A stretch of 64,000 bases of DNA from Oscillospiraceae bacterium (lineage in GTDB: Bacteria > Bacillota > Clostridia > Oscillospirales > Acutalibacteraceae): contig SVPR01000005.1 of NCBI GenBank assembly GCA_015065785.1, positions 80,398-144,397 of the forward strand, given 5' to 3'. How positions within the stretch are numbered: the stretch's first letter is position 1; every line of letters starts with the position of its first letter. Under the pieces are notes generated by a model. That model did no database searches and was not told the origin of the DNA. It saw only the letters and a list, made by a program, of their open reading frames with translations. The position numbers and the translations under genes are program-made. This document shows positions 26,977-35,947 of the stretch, piece by piece.

Positions 26977-28896
26977 TCAATAGGTAAATTGTTGACCTAA
27001 GTATGCACTTTGTGCACTGTAGTTAGAAATGATAGTTTCCATAGCATTAAATTGCTTCCAATATCTATCTTTTTCTTTATTATATCTTGTGTTAAGAAGT
27101 GAAATTCTTTCATCAATTCTTCTGAGTTCTTCATAAAGAGTTGATTGAGTCTGAGTAGCCTTTGACTCCTTAGCACCCGCAATACGAACTAATTCACCTG
27201 GTGTAGCAGCACTGACTTTAGCAGTTCTGTCCATAATATCGGTAAGCTTACTTGCAAGTCCGTTTGTGCCGGCAAATAATTTTTCAACCTCTTCCATATT
27301 TGTTGAAAGAGCTTTTTTGAGTGCCTCTTCATCAATAACGAGCTTACCTCTGTCATCTTTATTGCTTGAAGTCTCAATACCTATATCATAAAGAGCAATT
27401 TTAGATGTTGTTGATTTAGTATAAAGAGCACTTCTCATATTCTGAAGGAAGTTACGGATTGTTGAGTCACCATAAAGAAGACCTTGTTTTGATTTTTCTT
27501 CCCACTTTTCAATCTGACTTTCAGTCATTTCATCTCTTTGAGCATCTGTAAGAGGTGCGTACTTACGATAGTTAGGCTCTTCATATACATAGCCATTAAG
27601 CTTTTCAATCATCTTGTTGTAATCTTCAACAAATGATTTAATTGTATTAAAAATAGCATCTGTATCGCGTTCTGTTGTAATCTTTGATTCTTCATAACCG
27701 ATTACATTGCCGCTTGCATCATATTTTGCAGTGCTTACATCTGTAAGCTGTAATGTAACACCTTCAATTGTGAAATTGTTTGAGGTTCTTGAGAATTCGT
27801 TACCATTGATTGATACAACAGCATCCTTACCTGCAACTACCGCATCAGCTTTCAATGCACCGTTCTCAAATTTATCAGCGCCAAAAATCTTTGACAAGAA
27901 ATCGCCTGAGGTTTCTGTGATGTTAATACCATATTTAGCACCTGATTCTGTTGCTTCCATTGAGAATGAATCAGAAATTGAAGAATATGAAAGCTTAACA
28001 CCAGCGTCACTCTTATTTACCGCACTGATAACATCAGCAACTGTATTGTCTGCTGTGAACGAGAATTTTTCGCCATTTATCTCAAATGAGAAGCTGTCGC
28101 CTGTTAAACCTAAATCACTTAATTTAGAAGATGTGCTGATTCTTGTTGAAGAACCAGGCTCAAAACCAAGTGCACCAGCGTTAGAACCGGTAACTTTTAA
28201 TTCGTGACCTTTTTCACCATTGAAATCAATTGCTAAGCTAACAGCTTTTTCGCTATCAACATTAACCTTAACATATCCGCCGAATTTTTGAGAAATTTCT
28301 GTTTCTAAAGCACTGATAACAGAATCTTCTGTTATGTTTCCGTCAGCATCCATTATATCCTCTTTCTTAAGAGTTATGGCTTTCTGAGCACCATCTAATG
28401 AAAGAGTAAATGTAAATTCGCCACTTGTATCAATTACTGACTTAATCTGGTCAACATTAACCTTGCCACCTTTAAGAACTGACTCGCCACTTACATTAAC
28501 AGATGAAGTAAGCTTAGCCTTAGAAGCAAGCTGTTTAACAATAATATTCATATCTTCAGTTGAAGCACCTGCTGCTGAAGATATAATTTTAACAGCATTA
28601 CCACCTGAAACTTTAGATGTCATAGTATTAAAGAATGCAGATGATGACAAATTGTTAGTAGTGCTTGCACCGTAAGAAGTGTCAAAATATTTGCTTGAAA
28701 AGCTATTTATTGATGTAATAACATCACGATAGTTTTCTATTTTCCACTCAGTCTGAGTTTTCAAAGCATTTTGCTTATCAATTTTTGACTGTGTACCAGA
28801 GAGTAATTTTTCAACTAAGCTATCAGTATCCATACCGGAAATCATACCGGAAAAACCATTATTTGAACTTACTGAAGATGTAGAATTAACATTCAT
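26977..28896 (-). CDS. fliD: Flagellar hook-associated protein 2, filament cap FliD
   Basis: At 639 residues it has the N-terminal GMISGMDTDSLVEKLLS motif, a Thr/Ser-rich middle with variable domains, and the C-terminal SKLTDIMDRTAKVSAATPGE and IDERISLLNTRYNKEKDRY helices. It forms the pentameric cap that guides flagellin folding at the filament tip. AAGGAG precedes the ATG. It is followed by fliS. Confidence 0.95.
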   Translation of the reverse strand: MNVNSTSSVSSNNGFSGMISGMDTDSLVEKLLSGTQSKIDKQNALKTQTEWKIENYRDVITSINSFSSKYFDTSYGASTTNNLSSSAFFNTMTSKVSGGNAVKIISSAAGASTEDMNIIVKQLASKAKLTSSVNVSGESVLKGGKVNVDQIKSVIDTSGEFTFTLSLDGAQKAITLKKEDIMDADGNITEDSVISALETEISQKFGGYVKVNVDSEKAVSLAIDFNGEKGHELKVTGSNAGALGFEPGSSTRISTSSKLSDLGLTGDSFSFEINGEKFSFTADNTVADVISAVNKSDAGVKLSYSSISDSFSMEATESGAKYGINITETSGDFLSKIFGADKFENGALKADAVVAGKDAVVSINGNEFSRTSNNFTIEGVTLQLTDVSTAKYDASGNVIGYEESKITTERDTDAIFNTIKSFVEDYNKMIEKLNGYVYEEPNYRKYAPLTDAQRDEMTESQIEKWEEKSKQGLLYGDSTIRNFLQNMRSALYTKSTTSKIALYDIGIETSSNKDDRGKLVIDEEALKKALSTNMEEVEKLFAGTNGLASKLTDIMDRTAKVSAATPGELVRIAGAKESKATQTQSTLYEELRRIDERISLLNTRYNKEKDRYWKQFNAMETIISNYSAQSAYLGQQFTY

Positions 28897-28928
28897 AATA
28901 ACAACTCCTTATGTAATTGATTTTTATT

Positions 28929-29408
28929 TCAGATTTTAATATCTCTTGAAACATTGACAGTTGTTAACCCGCCTGTTCCGTGAATTGACTTGTAGTACCT
29001 CTGAGTAGCTGCCTCGCCACCCTGATTAAAGACCTGAATCTTATTAAGAATTTTTTCTCTTTCGTACTCGATTCTGTTTTTAATAACATTATCGTTACTG
29101 TTTATTCTGTTTAACACAGCGTTTACTGCAAGAACCTCGATATATACTTTAGAAAGCTCCGGTGTTAAATCGTCTTTTTCACAAGAGTTATTTAAGACGC
29201 TTCTTATATCGTTATCCATTCCTGCAAACTCTCTGAGCTTATCATCAATTATCTTGATTTCATCTACTAATTTACCGCGTTTTTCAGTACAGCCTAAAAG
29301 CTCTTCCTGAGGAACAACAGCCATTGAATCTGTAATTTTCTCAACTTCGCTTAAAAGCTTTGATTTTTCTCGGAGGTAACCGATTACATCTTCATAAATC
29401 TCGGACAT
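28929..29408 (-). CDS. Helical protein between csrA and fliD (FliT/FlgN-like)
   Basis: This 159-residue protein is almost wholly helical and charged, with the tail GTGGLTTVNVSRDIKI. I cannot assign it by sequence. Size, helical character and its place immediately before fliD fit a FliT-type export chaperone or an FlgN-like factor, while the true FlgN lies near flgK. The first ATG (29408) is 24 bp after csrA and follows AAGGGGTG. Confidence 0.65.
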   Translation of the reverse strand: MSEIYEDVIGYLREKSKLLSEVEKITDSMAVVPQEELLGCTEKRGKLVDEIKIIDDKLREFAGMDNDIRSVLNNSCEKDDLTPELSKVYIEVLAVNAVLNRINSNDNVIKNRIEYEREKILNKIQVFNQGGEAATQRYYKSIHGTGGLTTVNVSRDIKI

Positions 29409-29432
29409 AACGATAACACCCCTTTCTTATAT

Positions 29433-29681
29433 TCATTTATTAAGTTTTTGTACCATTGATTTAAGATTTGCTTTTGGCAACTCTGTTGTAGCAGCTGCCG
29501 CCTGTTTATTTGCCTGAATTGTCTGATACAATTCTTCACGCCAGATTTTACACTCCTTTGGAGCAGTAACACCGACTCTGACCTGATTATTTATATCAAC
29601 TATTTTAAGTTCTATTGGTTCTTTAAGGCCTTCAACCTCAATTATTAAGGATTCGCCTTCTTTTCTTGTTAATAACAACAT
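29433..29681 (-). CDS. csrA: Carbon storage regulator CsrA
   Basis: The 82-residue RNA-binding protein starts MLLLTRKEGESLIIE and holds the VRVGVTAPKECKIWREELY strand and helix, which form the dimeric GGA-binding surface. In Firmicutes it represses flagellin translation and is held inactive by FliW, encoded one base upstream. The C-terminal tail (about 55-82) is an extension beyond the core. Confidence 0.96.
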   Translation of the reverse strand: MLLLTRKEGESLIIEVEGLKEPIELKIVDINNQVRVGVTAPKECKIWREELYQTIQANKQAAAATTELPKANLKSMVQKLNK

Positions 29682-29682
29682 A

Positions 29683-30105
29683 TTATTTTTCCCCCTCCAT
29701 AATAGGATGTCTTACGGGGTAATCCTGTTCTAAAATTATCTGTGCAGCAACACCTGTTGTGCTATTGATAATAACAGGACTCTTAAGATTTACAGTTGAA
29801 GCTTCAAAATCCTCTTTTAATGATAAAACTGTCCAACAAGCATATTCGCCTGAGCCTAAAAGCTTTTCATTTTCTTCAGTTATTTCAGGTTTATAAAAAG
29901 CTTCAAACTGTGAGGGGTTAAATAATAAGAAACAAAGACCCGGCTCTTCAAGAGATTGTAACCAAACAATCTGTTCACCAATCTCTTCATCAAAAATCAT
30001 TGTATATCGTGTGTAATCTTCAAATCCAAAAATTGGTTGTTTGAAGATTATTACCTTTGAATCCGGAATTTCTCTTTCACCAAAGTCTCTTGTTTTATAA
30101 ATCAT
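29683..30105 (-). CDS. fliW: Flagellar assembly factor FliW
   Basis: This 140-residue protein has the family pattern IIFKQPIFGFEDYTRYTMI, then QSLEEPGLCFLLFNP. FliW binds either flagellin or CsrA, so that free flagellin releases FliW to block CsrA. The stop codon is one base from the csrA ATG, implying equal expression of the two partners. Confidence 0.95.
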   Translation of the reverse strand: MIYKTRDFGEREIPDSKVIIFKQPIFGFEDYTRYTMIFDEEIGEQIVWLQSLEEPGLCFLLFNPSQFEAFYKPEITEENEKLLGSGEYACWTVLSLKEDFEASTVNLKSPVIINSTTGVAAQIILEQDYPVRHPIMEGEK

Positions 30106-30125
30106 AGTTTAGAACTCCTTGTGGT

Positions 30126-30728
30126 TTATTCAGCGTCTGCCTCGTAGTCAGGGTCTGAACTTTTTGGGAAGTAGTTAGGACCACCAACATATTCAATATC
30201 AACACTTGCTCTCTGAACAACGTTGAATTTAACACTACCGGCAATATATGTCATTGAACGGTCAAGCTCCTGCCAGTTAATGTCAAGCTCAGTTGGAGTA
30301 TATTCCATATTAAGATCATTTGGCTCCCATGAAATGTTAGGACCAACACTTGGGAAAAACGCTGTAACAAGATGTGTTGTTCCCTCGTTCATTCTCTTCT
30401 GAGCAATGATGCTTGGGATATTTGCACCCTCGTGAATATTTGAAATCTGCTTGCCGATATCAACATATTCTCTTGTTTTTTGTTCTATGTGCTGTTTCCC
30501 ACGATTTGCTTCATAGCTGATTCTGTCGCCCATTGTCATTAAGCCGATTGACTTACGACTTTCATAGCTATCAATTTTTACAGAAATGTTTTTCGCATCA
30601 ATTTTAAGTGTAGACGGTGTTGTCTGCACATGCATATCGCGAACCGCGTCATTATCATACTCTAATTTTGCAGGTGTTACTTCTAATTCGTACTTACCCG
30701 GAGTAGTTTTAATTTCGATAACTTGCAT
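30126..30728 (-). CDS. DUF6470 family flagellar-locus protein
   Basis: The 200-residue protein opens with MQVIEIKTTPGKYELEVTPA and is rich in short beta-like segments. It matches the YviE/DUF6470 family, which lies between flgL and fliW in Bacillus and clostridia, exactly as here. It has no signal sequence. Its function is not established. Confidence 0.85.
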   Translation of the reverse strand: MQVIEIKTTPGKYELEVTPAKLEYDNDAVRDMHVQTTPSTLKIDAKNISVKIDSYESRKSIGLMTMGDRISYEANRGKQHIEQKTREYVDIGKQISNIHEGANIPSIIAQKRMNEGTTHLVTAFFPSVGPNISWEPNDLNMEYTPTELDINWQELDRSMTYIAGSVKFNVVQRASVDIEYVGGPNYFPKSSDPDYEADAE

Positions 30729-30794
30729 TTAAATCCCTTCTTCTATTCTAAAATTAAATCCATTTAATTTCGTATGCTTATAAATCTTTGCTGA

Positions 30795-31823
30795 TTATCT
30801 TAAATAGTCCCACAATGAAACAGGAAGTATTTGTGAGCCCATCTGAATAACGGCCTTTAAAATGTAGTCATTCATTGACTGATTGGTTGCTTCCTCTGCA
30901 TCGTTGATACCAACAAGCTCATCAATTCTGAATTTATAGTTATCAACCTGATTCTGAAGTCTTGCCTCCATTGTATCAAGGAAGTTGGTTTTTGCACCCA
31001 TATCGGTGATATTTGTTCTGAAAATATCAACTCGTGCTGTGAGATGGTCCTGAAGCTCATGGAATCTTTCAGGGTCATAGTTAATCAATGTGTCCTCTAT
31101 CTGAGTTATAAGATTGATTATATTGTTTGTATTGCCAGTCTCATCATCTACACCAAATCCTAAAATCTGAAGACCTGAGAAGGATGCTTCAAAGCCGGAA
31201 ACGGAGTTGAATGAATTACCATCTACACGCACACCTAAACCAATATCTATAAATAACGGATTATCCTTTGCAATGTCTTGTTCAACACCATTTTCATCAA
31301 GATAGTATTTTGTACCGTCTGCTCTTTGTTTTACAGAATCTACATCAATACCATTGTAAAGAAGCTTGCCATCGTCACTTAATGAGAACGGTGCAACCTT
31401 TGCAGTAGAACCACCAAAAGGATATTTAGTAGCAAACTTTAAATTTGCGAACTGAATAATCTCTTCTTTCATAGATTTAAGCTCAGCTGCTATTGTAACA
31501 CGGCCTGTATCACCGGCAGTTTCTGAAGAAGCCTTAATAAGCTTTGTACCAATAATCTCATTAAGAACATCATTCATAGAAAGCATTGAATCTTCAACTG
31601 CTTTGAATTCACTGTTAATAGCCTGAACATTTGAAAGTTGTTTTTCGGACTTGAAAAGTTCAACTCTAGAGTTGAGCATTCTTGTACCTGCAGAAACATC
31701 TTTTGATAACTCTATGAAACGGTTACCTGAAGCAATTTTCATATTTGTTTCAGCATAGTCATTTCTTGCTTTGTTGAGATATTTTATATAGTTTCTTTGT
31801 GTTGTTTTATCTGCAACTCTCAT
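30795..31823 (-). CDS. flgL: Flagellar hook-filament junction protein FlgL
   Basis: This 342-residue protein has the flagellin-like N-terminus RNYIKYLNKARNDYAETNMK with KIASGNRFIELSKDVS. The C-terminal coil includes LTARVDIFRTNITDMGAKTNFL. It joins the hook side (FlgK) to the filament. It follows flgK by 17 bp. Its length is normal. Confidence 0.94.
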   Translation of the reverse strand: MRVADKTTQRNYIKYLNKARNDYAETNMKIASGNRFIELSKDVSAGTRMLNSRVELFKSEKQLSNVQAINSEFKAVEDSMLSMNDVLNEIIGTKLIKASSETAGDTGRVTIAAELKSMKEEIIQFANLKFATKYPFGGSTAKVAPFSLSDDGKLLYNGIDVDSVKQRADGTKYYLDENGVEQDIAKDNPLFIDIGLGVRVDGNSFNSVSGFEASFSGLQILGFGVDDETGNTNNIINLITQIEDTLINYDPERFHELQDHLTARVDIFRTNITDMGAKTNFLDTMEARLQNQVDNYKFRIDELVGINDAEEATNQSMNDYILKAVIQMGSQILPVSLWDYLR

Positions 31824-31840
31824 TGCCTATTCACCCTTTC

Positions 31841-33388
31841 TTAAAGTCCTACACGACCCATTCTGTTTATAATTGTATCTAATAAGTCATCCATTGCAGT
31901 CATTAAACGAGATGCTGCTTCATAAGCTTTCTGATAAACTATCATATCTGCTGCTTCTTCGTCAGATGAAACTGCTGAAATTGAATCTCTCTGACCCATA
32001 AAGTCATTTGCAACAAGTTCAGTAGCACTGTGACGACCCTCCTGGAAGCTGATTTCAGTAGCAAGCTTACCTAAAAAGTCGATTTCATATTCAGCGAATG
32101 TACCTGTAAAGGTTTCGCCATAAGCCTCAAAAGTAAATTTATCTTCAATAAGTGCTGAAGCTAAATTTGAAGCGTAATCTTCAATTGTTTCAGCTCTGTT
32201 ATAAATAAAGTAGCCTGCTGCGTTATTTACCCATTCATCACTGAGTGAAATGTTTGCTGCAGTAACAGGAATTTTTGAATTTGTTTTACCGCTTTCAGTT
32301 TTACCTGCAAGTAAAATCTTATAAACAGTTCTGCCTTCTTCATCAACCTTTGGTTGACCTGTTGTTTCATCATATTCAGGAATTGAGTTATTTGCGATTT
32401 TTGCAAATGCGCTCGCAATTGAGTCAATTCTGTCACGGTAATACATAAGACCGTTTGCAGCAGTTTCGTTACCACTTTGCATACAAGGACCGCGACCGTT
32501 AAGGAACTCTACATAAGCGTGAATTGAACCGCCTGTAAGACCTACATTCTTACCTGTATCACTCCAGGTAACAGCAACTGTGCCATCCTGATTCTGATAA
32601 AGGTTAAGGACATTGTACTTAACGCCGTCAATTGCATTGTGGTCACCAATATCAACATCTATTGTACCATCCATATTCTCAGTAACATGAATATCACAAT
32701 AGCCTGAAAGCTCATCTAAAAGTAAGTTTCTCTGGTCTAAAAGCTCATTTGACTGATAATCATTATCTGTTGCAATGTTATCACGAAGAGTTTTATTGAT
32801 GTGAGCGATTTGCTCTAATATACTATTTGTTTTATCAATAGTAACAGTCATATCTGTGTACTGTTGTTTAAGAACATTGTCAAGTCTTGCATTCATTTGT
32901 GAAAGCACTTGAGTTAAGTTCTTGAATGCAGACATTACAAGGTTTGCTTCTGAGTCTGAAACAGGTGAACTGATGAAGTTCTGAAGATTTGTATAAATCT
33001 GCTGAATAGCTCCTAAAAGACCTGATTCATCAGTAATATCAGCACCATCGCCTAAAGCAGACTGGATATCTGAAAGAATTGTTGCAGATTGGTCGTGGAA
33101 AGCAGCCTGTGCATTTTCTTCTCTGTATCTTTTATCAAGGAAAGCATCTCTCATCTGGCTGATGCTTGTAGCCTGAACACCCTGACCTGCAAGACCGATT
33201 CCATCGTAAGCTACACGCTGAGTTGATGTGTTAACCGCGATAACCGCTCTGTCAACTCTTTGTCTTGTGTAACCATCAGTATCAACATTTGCAAGGTTGT
33301 TACCAACTATATCTAAAGATTTTTGGTTTGTAAAAACAGAACTTTTGGCAGTTTCAATGCCCATAAAGGTAGGTCTCAATTGTAACAC
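31841..33388 (-). CDS. flgK: Flagellar hook-associated protein 1 FlgK
   Basis: The 515-residue protein begins with the rod/hook motif LDIVGNNLANVDTDGYTRQRV. The C-terminal helix MIVYQKAYEAASRLMTAMDDL closes the coiled shell, with a variable surface domain between. It is the first junction protein on the hook, exported with FlgN encoded just upstream. Confidence 0.95.
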   Translation of the reverse strand: MLQLRPTFMGIETAKSSVFTNQKSLDIVGNNLANVDTDGYTRQRVDRAVIAVNTSTQRVAYDGIGLAGQGVQATSISQMRDAFLDKRYREENAQAAFHDQSATILSDIQSALGDGADITDESGLLGAIQQIYTNLQNFISSPVSDSEANLVMSAFKNLTQVLSQMNARLDNVLKQQYTDMTVTIDKTNSILEQIAHINKTLRDNIATDNDYQSNELLDQRNLLLDELSGYCDIHVTENMDGTIDVDIGDHNAIDGVKYNVLNLYQNQDGTVAVTWSDTGKNVGLTGGSIHAYVEFLNGRGPCMQSGNETAANGLMYYRDRIDSIASAFAKIANNSIPEYDETTGQPKVDEEGRTVYKILLAGKTESGKTNSKIPVTAANISLSDEWVNNAAGYFIYNRAETIEDYASNLASALIEDKFTFEAYGETFTGTFAEYEIDFLGKLATEISFQEGRHSATELVANDFMGQRDSISAVSSDEEAADMIVYQKAYEAASRLMTAMDDLLDTIINRMGRVGL

Positions 33389-33410
33389 TCCTTATTGCGA
33401 CTTCACTCGC

Positions 33411-33884
33411 TTATATTTTTTCTTCGAATGATGAACTTGACCAGTTCGCATTCGCACCCGACGCGGTGTAAACTCCGGTATTTTCCGCTTGTTGTTGCTG
33501 CAAAATCGTATTCGCAATTTTGAGATTTGATTTTGCAATATCTATTGAAATCTTGTTGAGATTCTGAATCTCCTCAACAATCACTCTTAATTCGTTTACT
33601 GTAGCTGCAAAGCTGTTTTTCTGCTCACTATCTTCTATTTTTTCGATTATTTCATCGGCTTTCATTTCGCCAAAGCCGGCCTTTTCCTGAGCAGCAATTC
33701 TCTTTTTCTCTATATTTTCAAGCTTCATAATAGTAGCCTGCTGAGATTGAAGCACTGTAGTTAAATTATTAACATCACTTTCTAAAAGCGCCTTTCTTTT
33801 CTCCGCTTCAAAATCAAGCATCTTTTTACACTCAACAAGGCACTCTTCTAAAACAGCTTTGTATTCAACGATATTCTGATTCAT
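33411..33884 (-). CDS. flgN: Flagellar export chaperone FlgN
   Basis: The 157-residue helical protein has a Gln/Glu-rich coiled coil and a variable tail. Position between flgM and flgK and the FlgN pattern (EECLVECKKMLDFEAEKRKALL near the N-terminus, in two parts) support a chaperone for FlgK and FlgL. AGGAC precedes the ATG. Sequence conservation in this family is low, so context carries weight. Confidence 0.85.
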   Translation of the reverse strand: MNQNIVEYKAVLEECLVECKKMLDFEAEKRKALLESDVNNLTTVLQSQQATIMKLENIEKKRIAAQEKAGFGEMKADEIIEKIEDSEQKNSFAATVNELRVIVEEIQNLNKISIDIAKSNLKIANTILQQQQAENTGVYTASGANANWSSSSFEEKI

Positions 33885-33905
33885 ATTGTCCTCCGAAAAA
33901 TAACA

Positions 33906-34226
33906 TCAGCGATTAAAGCCGATAACATTACCCATAATTGCACCTGCAATTTCAGAAGATGATATCGGACAAGCGTCACCCTGATATTTTTCTTTTAACT
34001 CTTTGATTTTAGCAGCATCAGTTGGCTTATTATAAGCAACCTTGTAGTTCATAACTGCTTTATCATAAGTTGATTTTTCAGTACCCTTTGCACCGAAATC
34101 TACAACATCAACATTACTCTGTGAAGCTTTGATTACAGAATCTGTGCTTTTAGCACTTACATCCTTTGTATAAACGCTATTGACATTGTTTCTTGTGTAA
34201 TAATTTCTGATTGAATTTATATCCAC
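33906..34226 (-). CDS. flgM: Anti-sigma-28 factor FlgM
   Basis: This 106-residue protein has an unstructured N-terminal half and the C-terminal KIKELKEKYQGDACPISSSE helix-turn typical of FlgM. It binds the flagellar sigma factor until it is exported on hook completion. The start is GTG at 34226 with AAGGAGG ahead. It is first in the minus-strand flagellar cluster, so the export checkpoint and the late genes share one transcript. Confidence 0.85.
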   Translation of the reverse strand: MDINSIRNYYTRNNVNSVYTKDVSAKSTDSVIKASQSNVDVVDFGAKGTEKSTYDKAVMNYKVAYNKPTDAAKIKELKEKYQGDACPISSSEIAGAIMGNVIGFNR

Positions 34227-34487
34227 AATATTTGCCTCCTTATTTTAATTTTTTCATCAACAAGACATAGTTTTAGTCATGTTTTTATATCTCACTTATA
34301 ATTGTTCTACGATTTTTTAAAAACTAAAGTGTTTTTTAAAAAAATTTTTTATTTTTTTCAAATTTTTTCATTTTTTATGAAAACTACCTTAAAATCCTTA
34401 AAAAACAACATTTTTTCACTATTTTTTCATACACTCTTTTAATTTAATTTTAAATGTGATATAATATTGTTTTAGGGAGTGGTTTCT
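34227..34487. other. Divergent promoter region, flgM / parA
   Basis: Very AT-rich DNA with long A and T runs (about 34310-34445). For parA a TATAAT lies at 34460-34465 with only a weak -35 (TTTTAA near 34437). I could not recognise a clean sigma-28 box (TAAA-N15-GCCGATAA) for the flagellar side. No gene is present. Confidence 0.5.
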
Positions 34488-35255
34488 TTGGCAAAAATTA
34501 TTTCTTTAATAAATGAAAAAGGTGGCGTTGGCAAAACATCATCTGCGAATGCAATTGCTGTTTGCTTAAAGCATAAAAACTACAAGGTACTCGGTGTAGA
34601 TTTTGACCCGCAGGGCTACTTTTCTTTCAGCGTGGGTGCAGATACCCGTGAGCACCCTACAATTTATGATGTAATTAAAAAGAGAGTTAAAGCTATTGAT
34701 GCAATTCAGCACGCACCTGTTTTAGATATAATTCCGACCGATGGTATTTTAGGTAATGTTGAAAGAGAATTTTCAGGTGCAGGCACAGAAAGAATGTTAA
34801 AGGATGCACTTAAAACAATTGAGCATTTATATGACTACATCGTTATAGATTCTCCTCCTGAATTAGGACTTCTTTCTGCAAATATTATTACAGCTTCAAA
34901 TGTAGTTTTGGTTCCGGGCTTAAGTGACGGTTACAGCCTTCGTGGTGTTATTCAGGTTCACGAAACAATTTCAAGAATCAAGCAAGCAATTAACCCCGAA
35001 TTAGTTTTAGGCGGTATGTTCCTCTGCCGTTATTACCCAAGAGAAGAATTGAGCAGAGTTACAAAAGAAACTGCTGCTGAGCTTTGCAAGGCACTTAATA
35101 TGACCTTGCTTGATACAAATATCCGCCACAGCACCGTAATCAGTAATGCCATGACAGCTTTGCAGGAGGATATTATTGAATATGCACCAAGAAATGCAGT
35201 TGTTAAGGATTATATTGCTTTAGTCGATGAACTTTTTGAAAGGGGGATTCTCTAA
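34488..35255 (+). CDS. ParA/Soj-family ATPase
   Basis: The 255-residue deviant Walker ATPase has NEKGGVGKTS near its N-terminus, then VDFDPQGYFSFSVG and VIDSPPELGLLS. TTG at 34488 fits the family start (MAKIISL) and the GGGAG site; GTG at 34479 is less likely. No parB follows. The ComFB-like gene overlaps its stop by one base, and flagellar genes lie opposite. It may therefore position a polar or motility structure and not segregate DNA, but that is inference. Confidence 0.9.
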   Translation: MAKIISLINEKGGVGKTSSANAIAVCLKHKNYKVLGVDFDPQGYFSFSVGADTREHPTIYDVIKKRVKAIDAIQHAPVLDIIPTDGILGNVEREFSGAGTERMLKDALKTIEHLYDYIVIDSPPELGLLSANIITASNVVLVPGLSDGYSLRGVIQVHETISRIKQAINPELVLGGMFLCRYYPREELSRVTKETAAELCKALNMTLLDTNIRHSTVISNAMTALQEDIIEYAPRNAVVKDYIALVDELFERGIL

Positions 35256-35713
35256 TGGCAAAGACACGAAGAGAGCTTGACAAGGACTTAATGTTCCAGA
35301 AAATTATGCCCGCAATTGCGGACAACCCTTTTTCAACAGTATATAATGCAAATCATTCCGGCGAAGCTGCTACCGAAGCAGAAAAAAGCAACCACGATGC
35401 TTTTCAGAATTTAAGAAAAAAGGTTTTTTCAAGCACATATATGTGTGACCCCGGCACTGAAATTTCTGTTATAAATATAATGGAAAATTTAGTTTTAGGT
35501 TATCTTGATTCTGCAATGAAGAAATTTAATGTCTGCACCTGTGATAAATGTAAATGCTATGTTGCTGCTTTCGCACTTAATGTTGCAGAAACAAAATATG
35601 TTGCAGGAACTCAGGAAGAATTAAGACAAGCTGAGCAGGAAATACCACAAAAGGTTATTACAGATGCTTTAATAAAAGCAGTAATAAGCCTTCGTTCAAA
35701 TCCGCAACACTAA
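35255..35713 (+). CDS. ComFB-family protein (late competence/c-di-GMP-binding family)
   Basis: This 152-residue protein has a variable N-terminal 60 residues and then the ComFB core VINIMENLVLGYLDSAMKKF. A cysteine cluster VCTCDKCKC and AAFALNVAETKYV follow. ComFB relatives in cyanobacteria and Bacillus bind cyclic di-GMP and affect motility. The overlap with the ParA stop implies they act together. Confidence 0.8.
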   Translation: MAKTRRELDKDLMFQKIMPAIADNPFSTVYNANHSGEAATEAEKSNHDAFQNLRKKVFSSTYMCDPGTEISVINIMENLVLGYLDSAMKKFNVCTCDKCKCYVAAFALNVAETKYVAGTQEELRQAEQEIPQKVITDALIKAVISLRSNPQH

Positions 35714-35732
35714 AAAACGCGGAGCGTTTTTT
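35712..35732 (+). terminator. Terminator of the parA-comFB operon
   Basis: AAAAAACGC pairs with GCGTTTTTT around a GGA triloop, starting within the comFB stop codon. The triloop hairpin style matches the small hairpins of the palindromic elements. Confidence 0.7.
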
Positions 35733-35735
35733 AAA

Positions 35736-35947
35736 TGCAGAATGCAGAGTGCAGAATTGCGGAACTGCGTTAGCAATTATAATTAAATAACAAAAAGTTA
35801 AGTTCTATCATTTAAAGTTTGTGTTAACTAAAAATGATAGAACTTAGTTATTTTTATTCAATTAAATACAATCAAGGCGAAGCCTTCCGAAACTCAGCAC
35901 TCAGCATTCAGCACTCAGCATTTTTTGTGCTCTGCATTCTGCATTTT
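35736..35947. repeat. Palindromic repeat element A
   Basis: In order: TGCAGAA-type heptamers (35736-35756), AACTGCGTTAGCA, and a 15-bp hairpin whose 40-nt core is 35803-35842. A GAA-triloop hairpin (AAGGC/GCCTT, 35874-35886) follows, then heptamers ACTCAGC/ATTCAGC and TCTGCAT (35892-35947). The right-hand words are roughly the reverse complement of the left. The core is an inverted copy of 52991-53030 (38 of 40 bases identical). No ORF is credible here. Confidence 0.8.
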
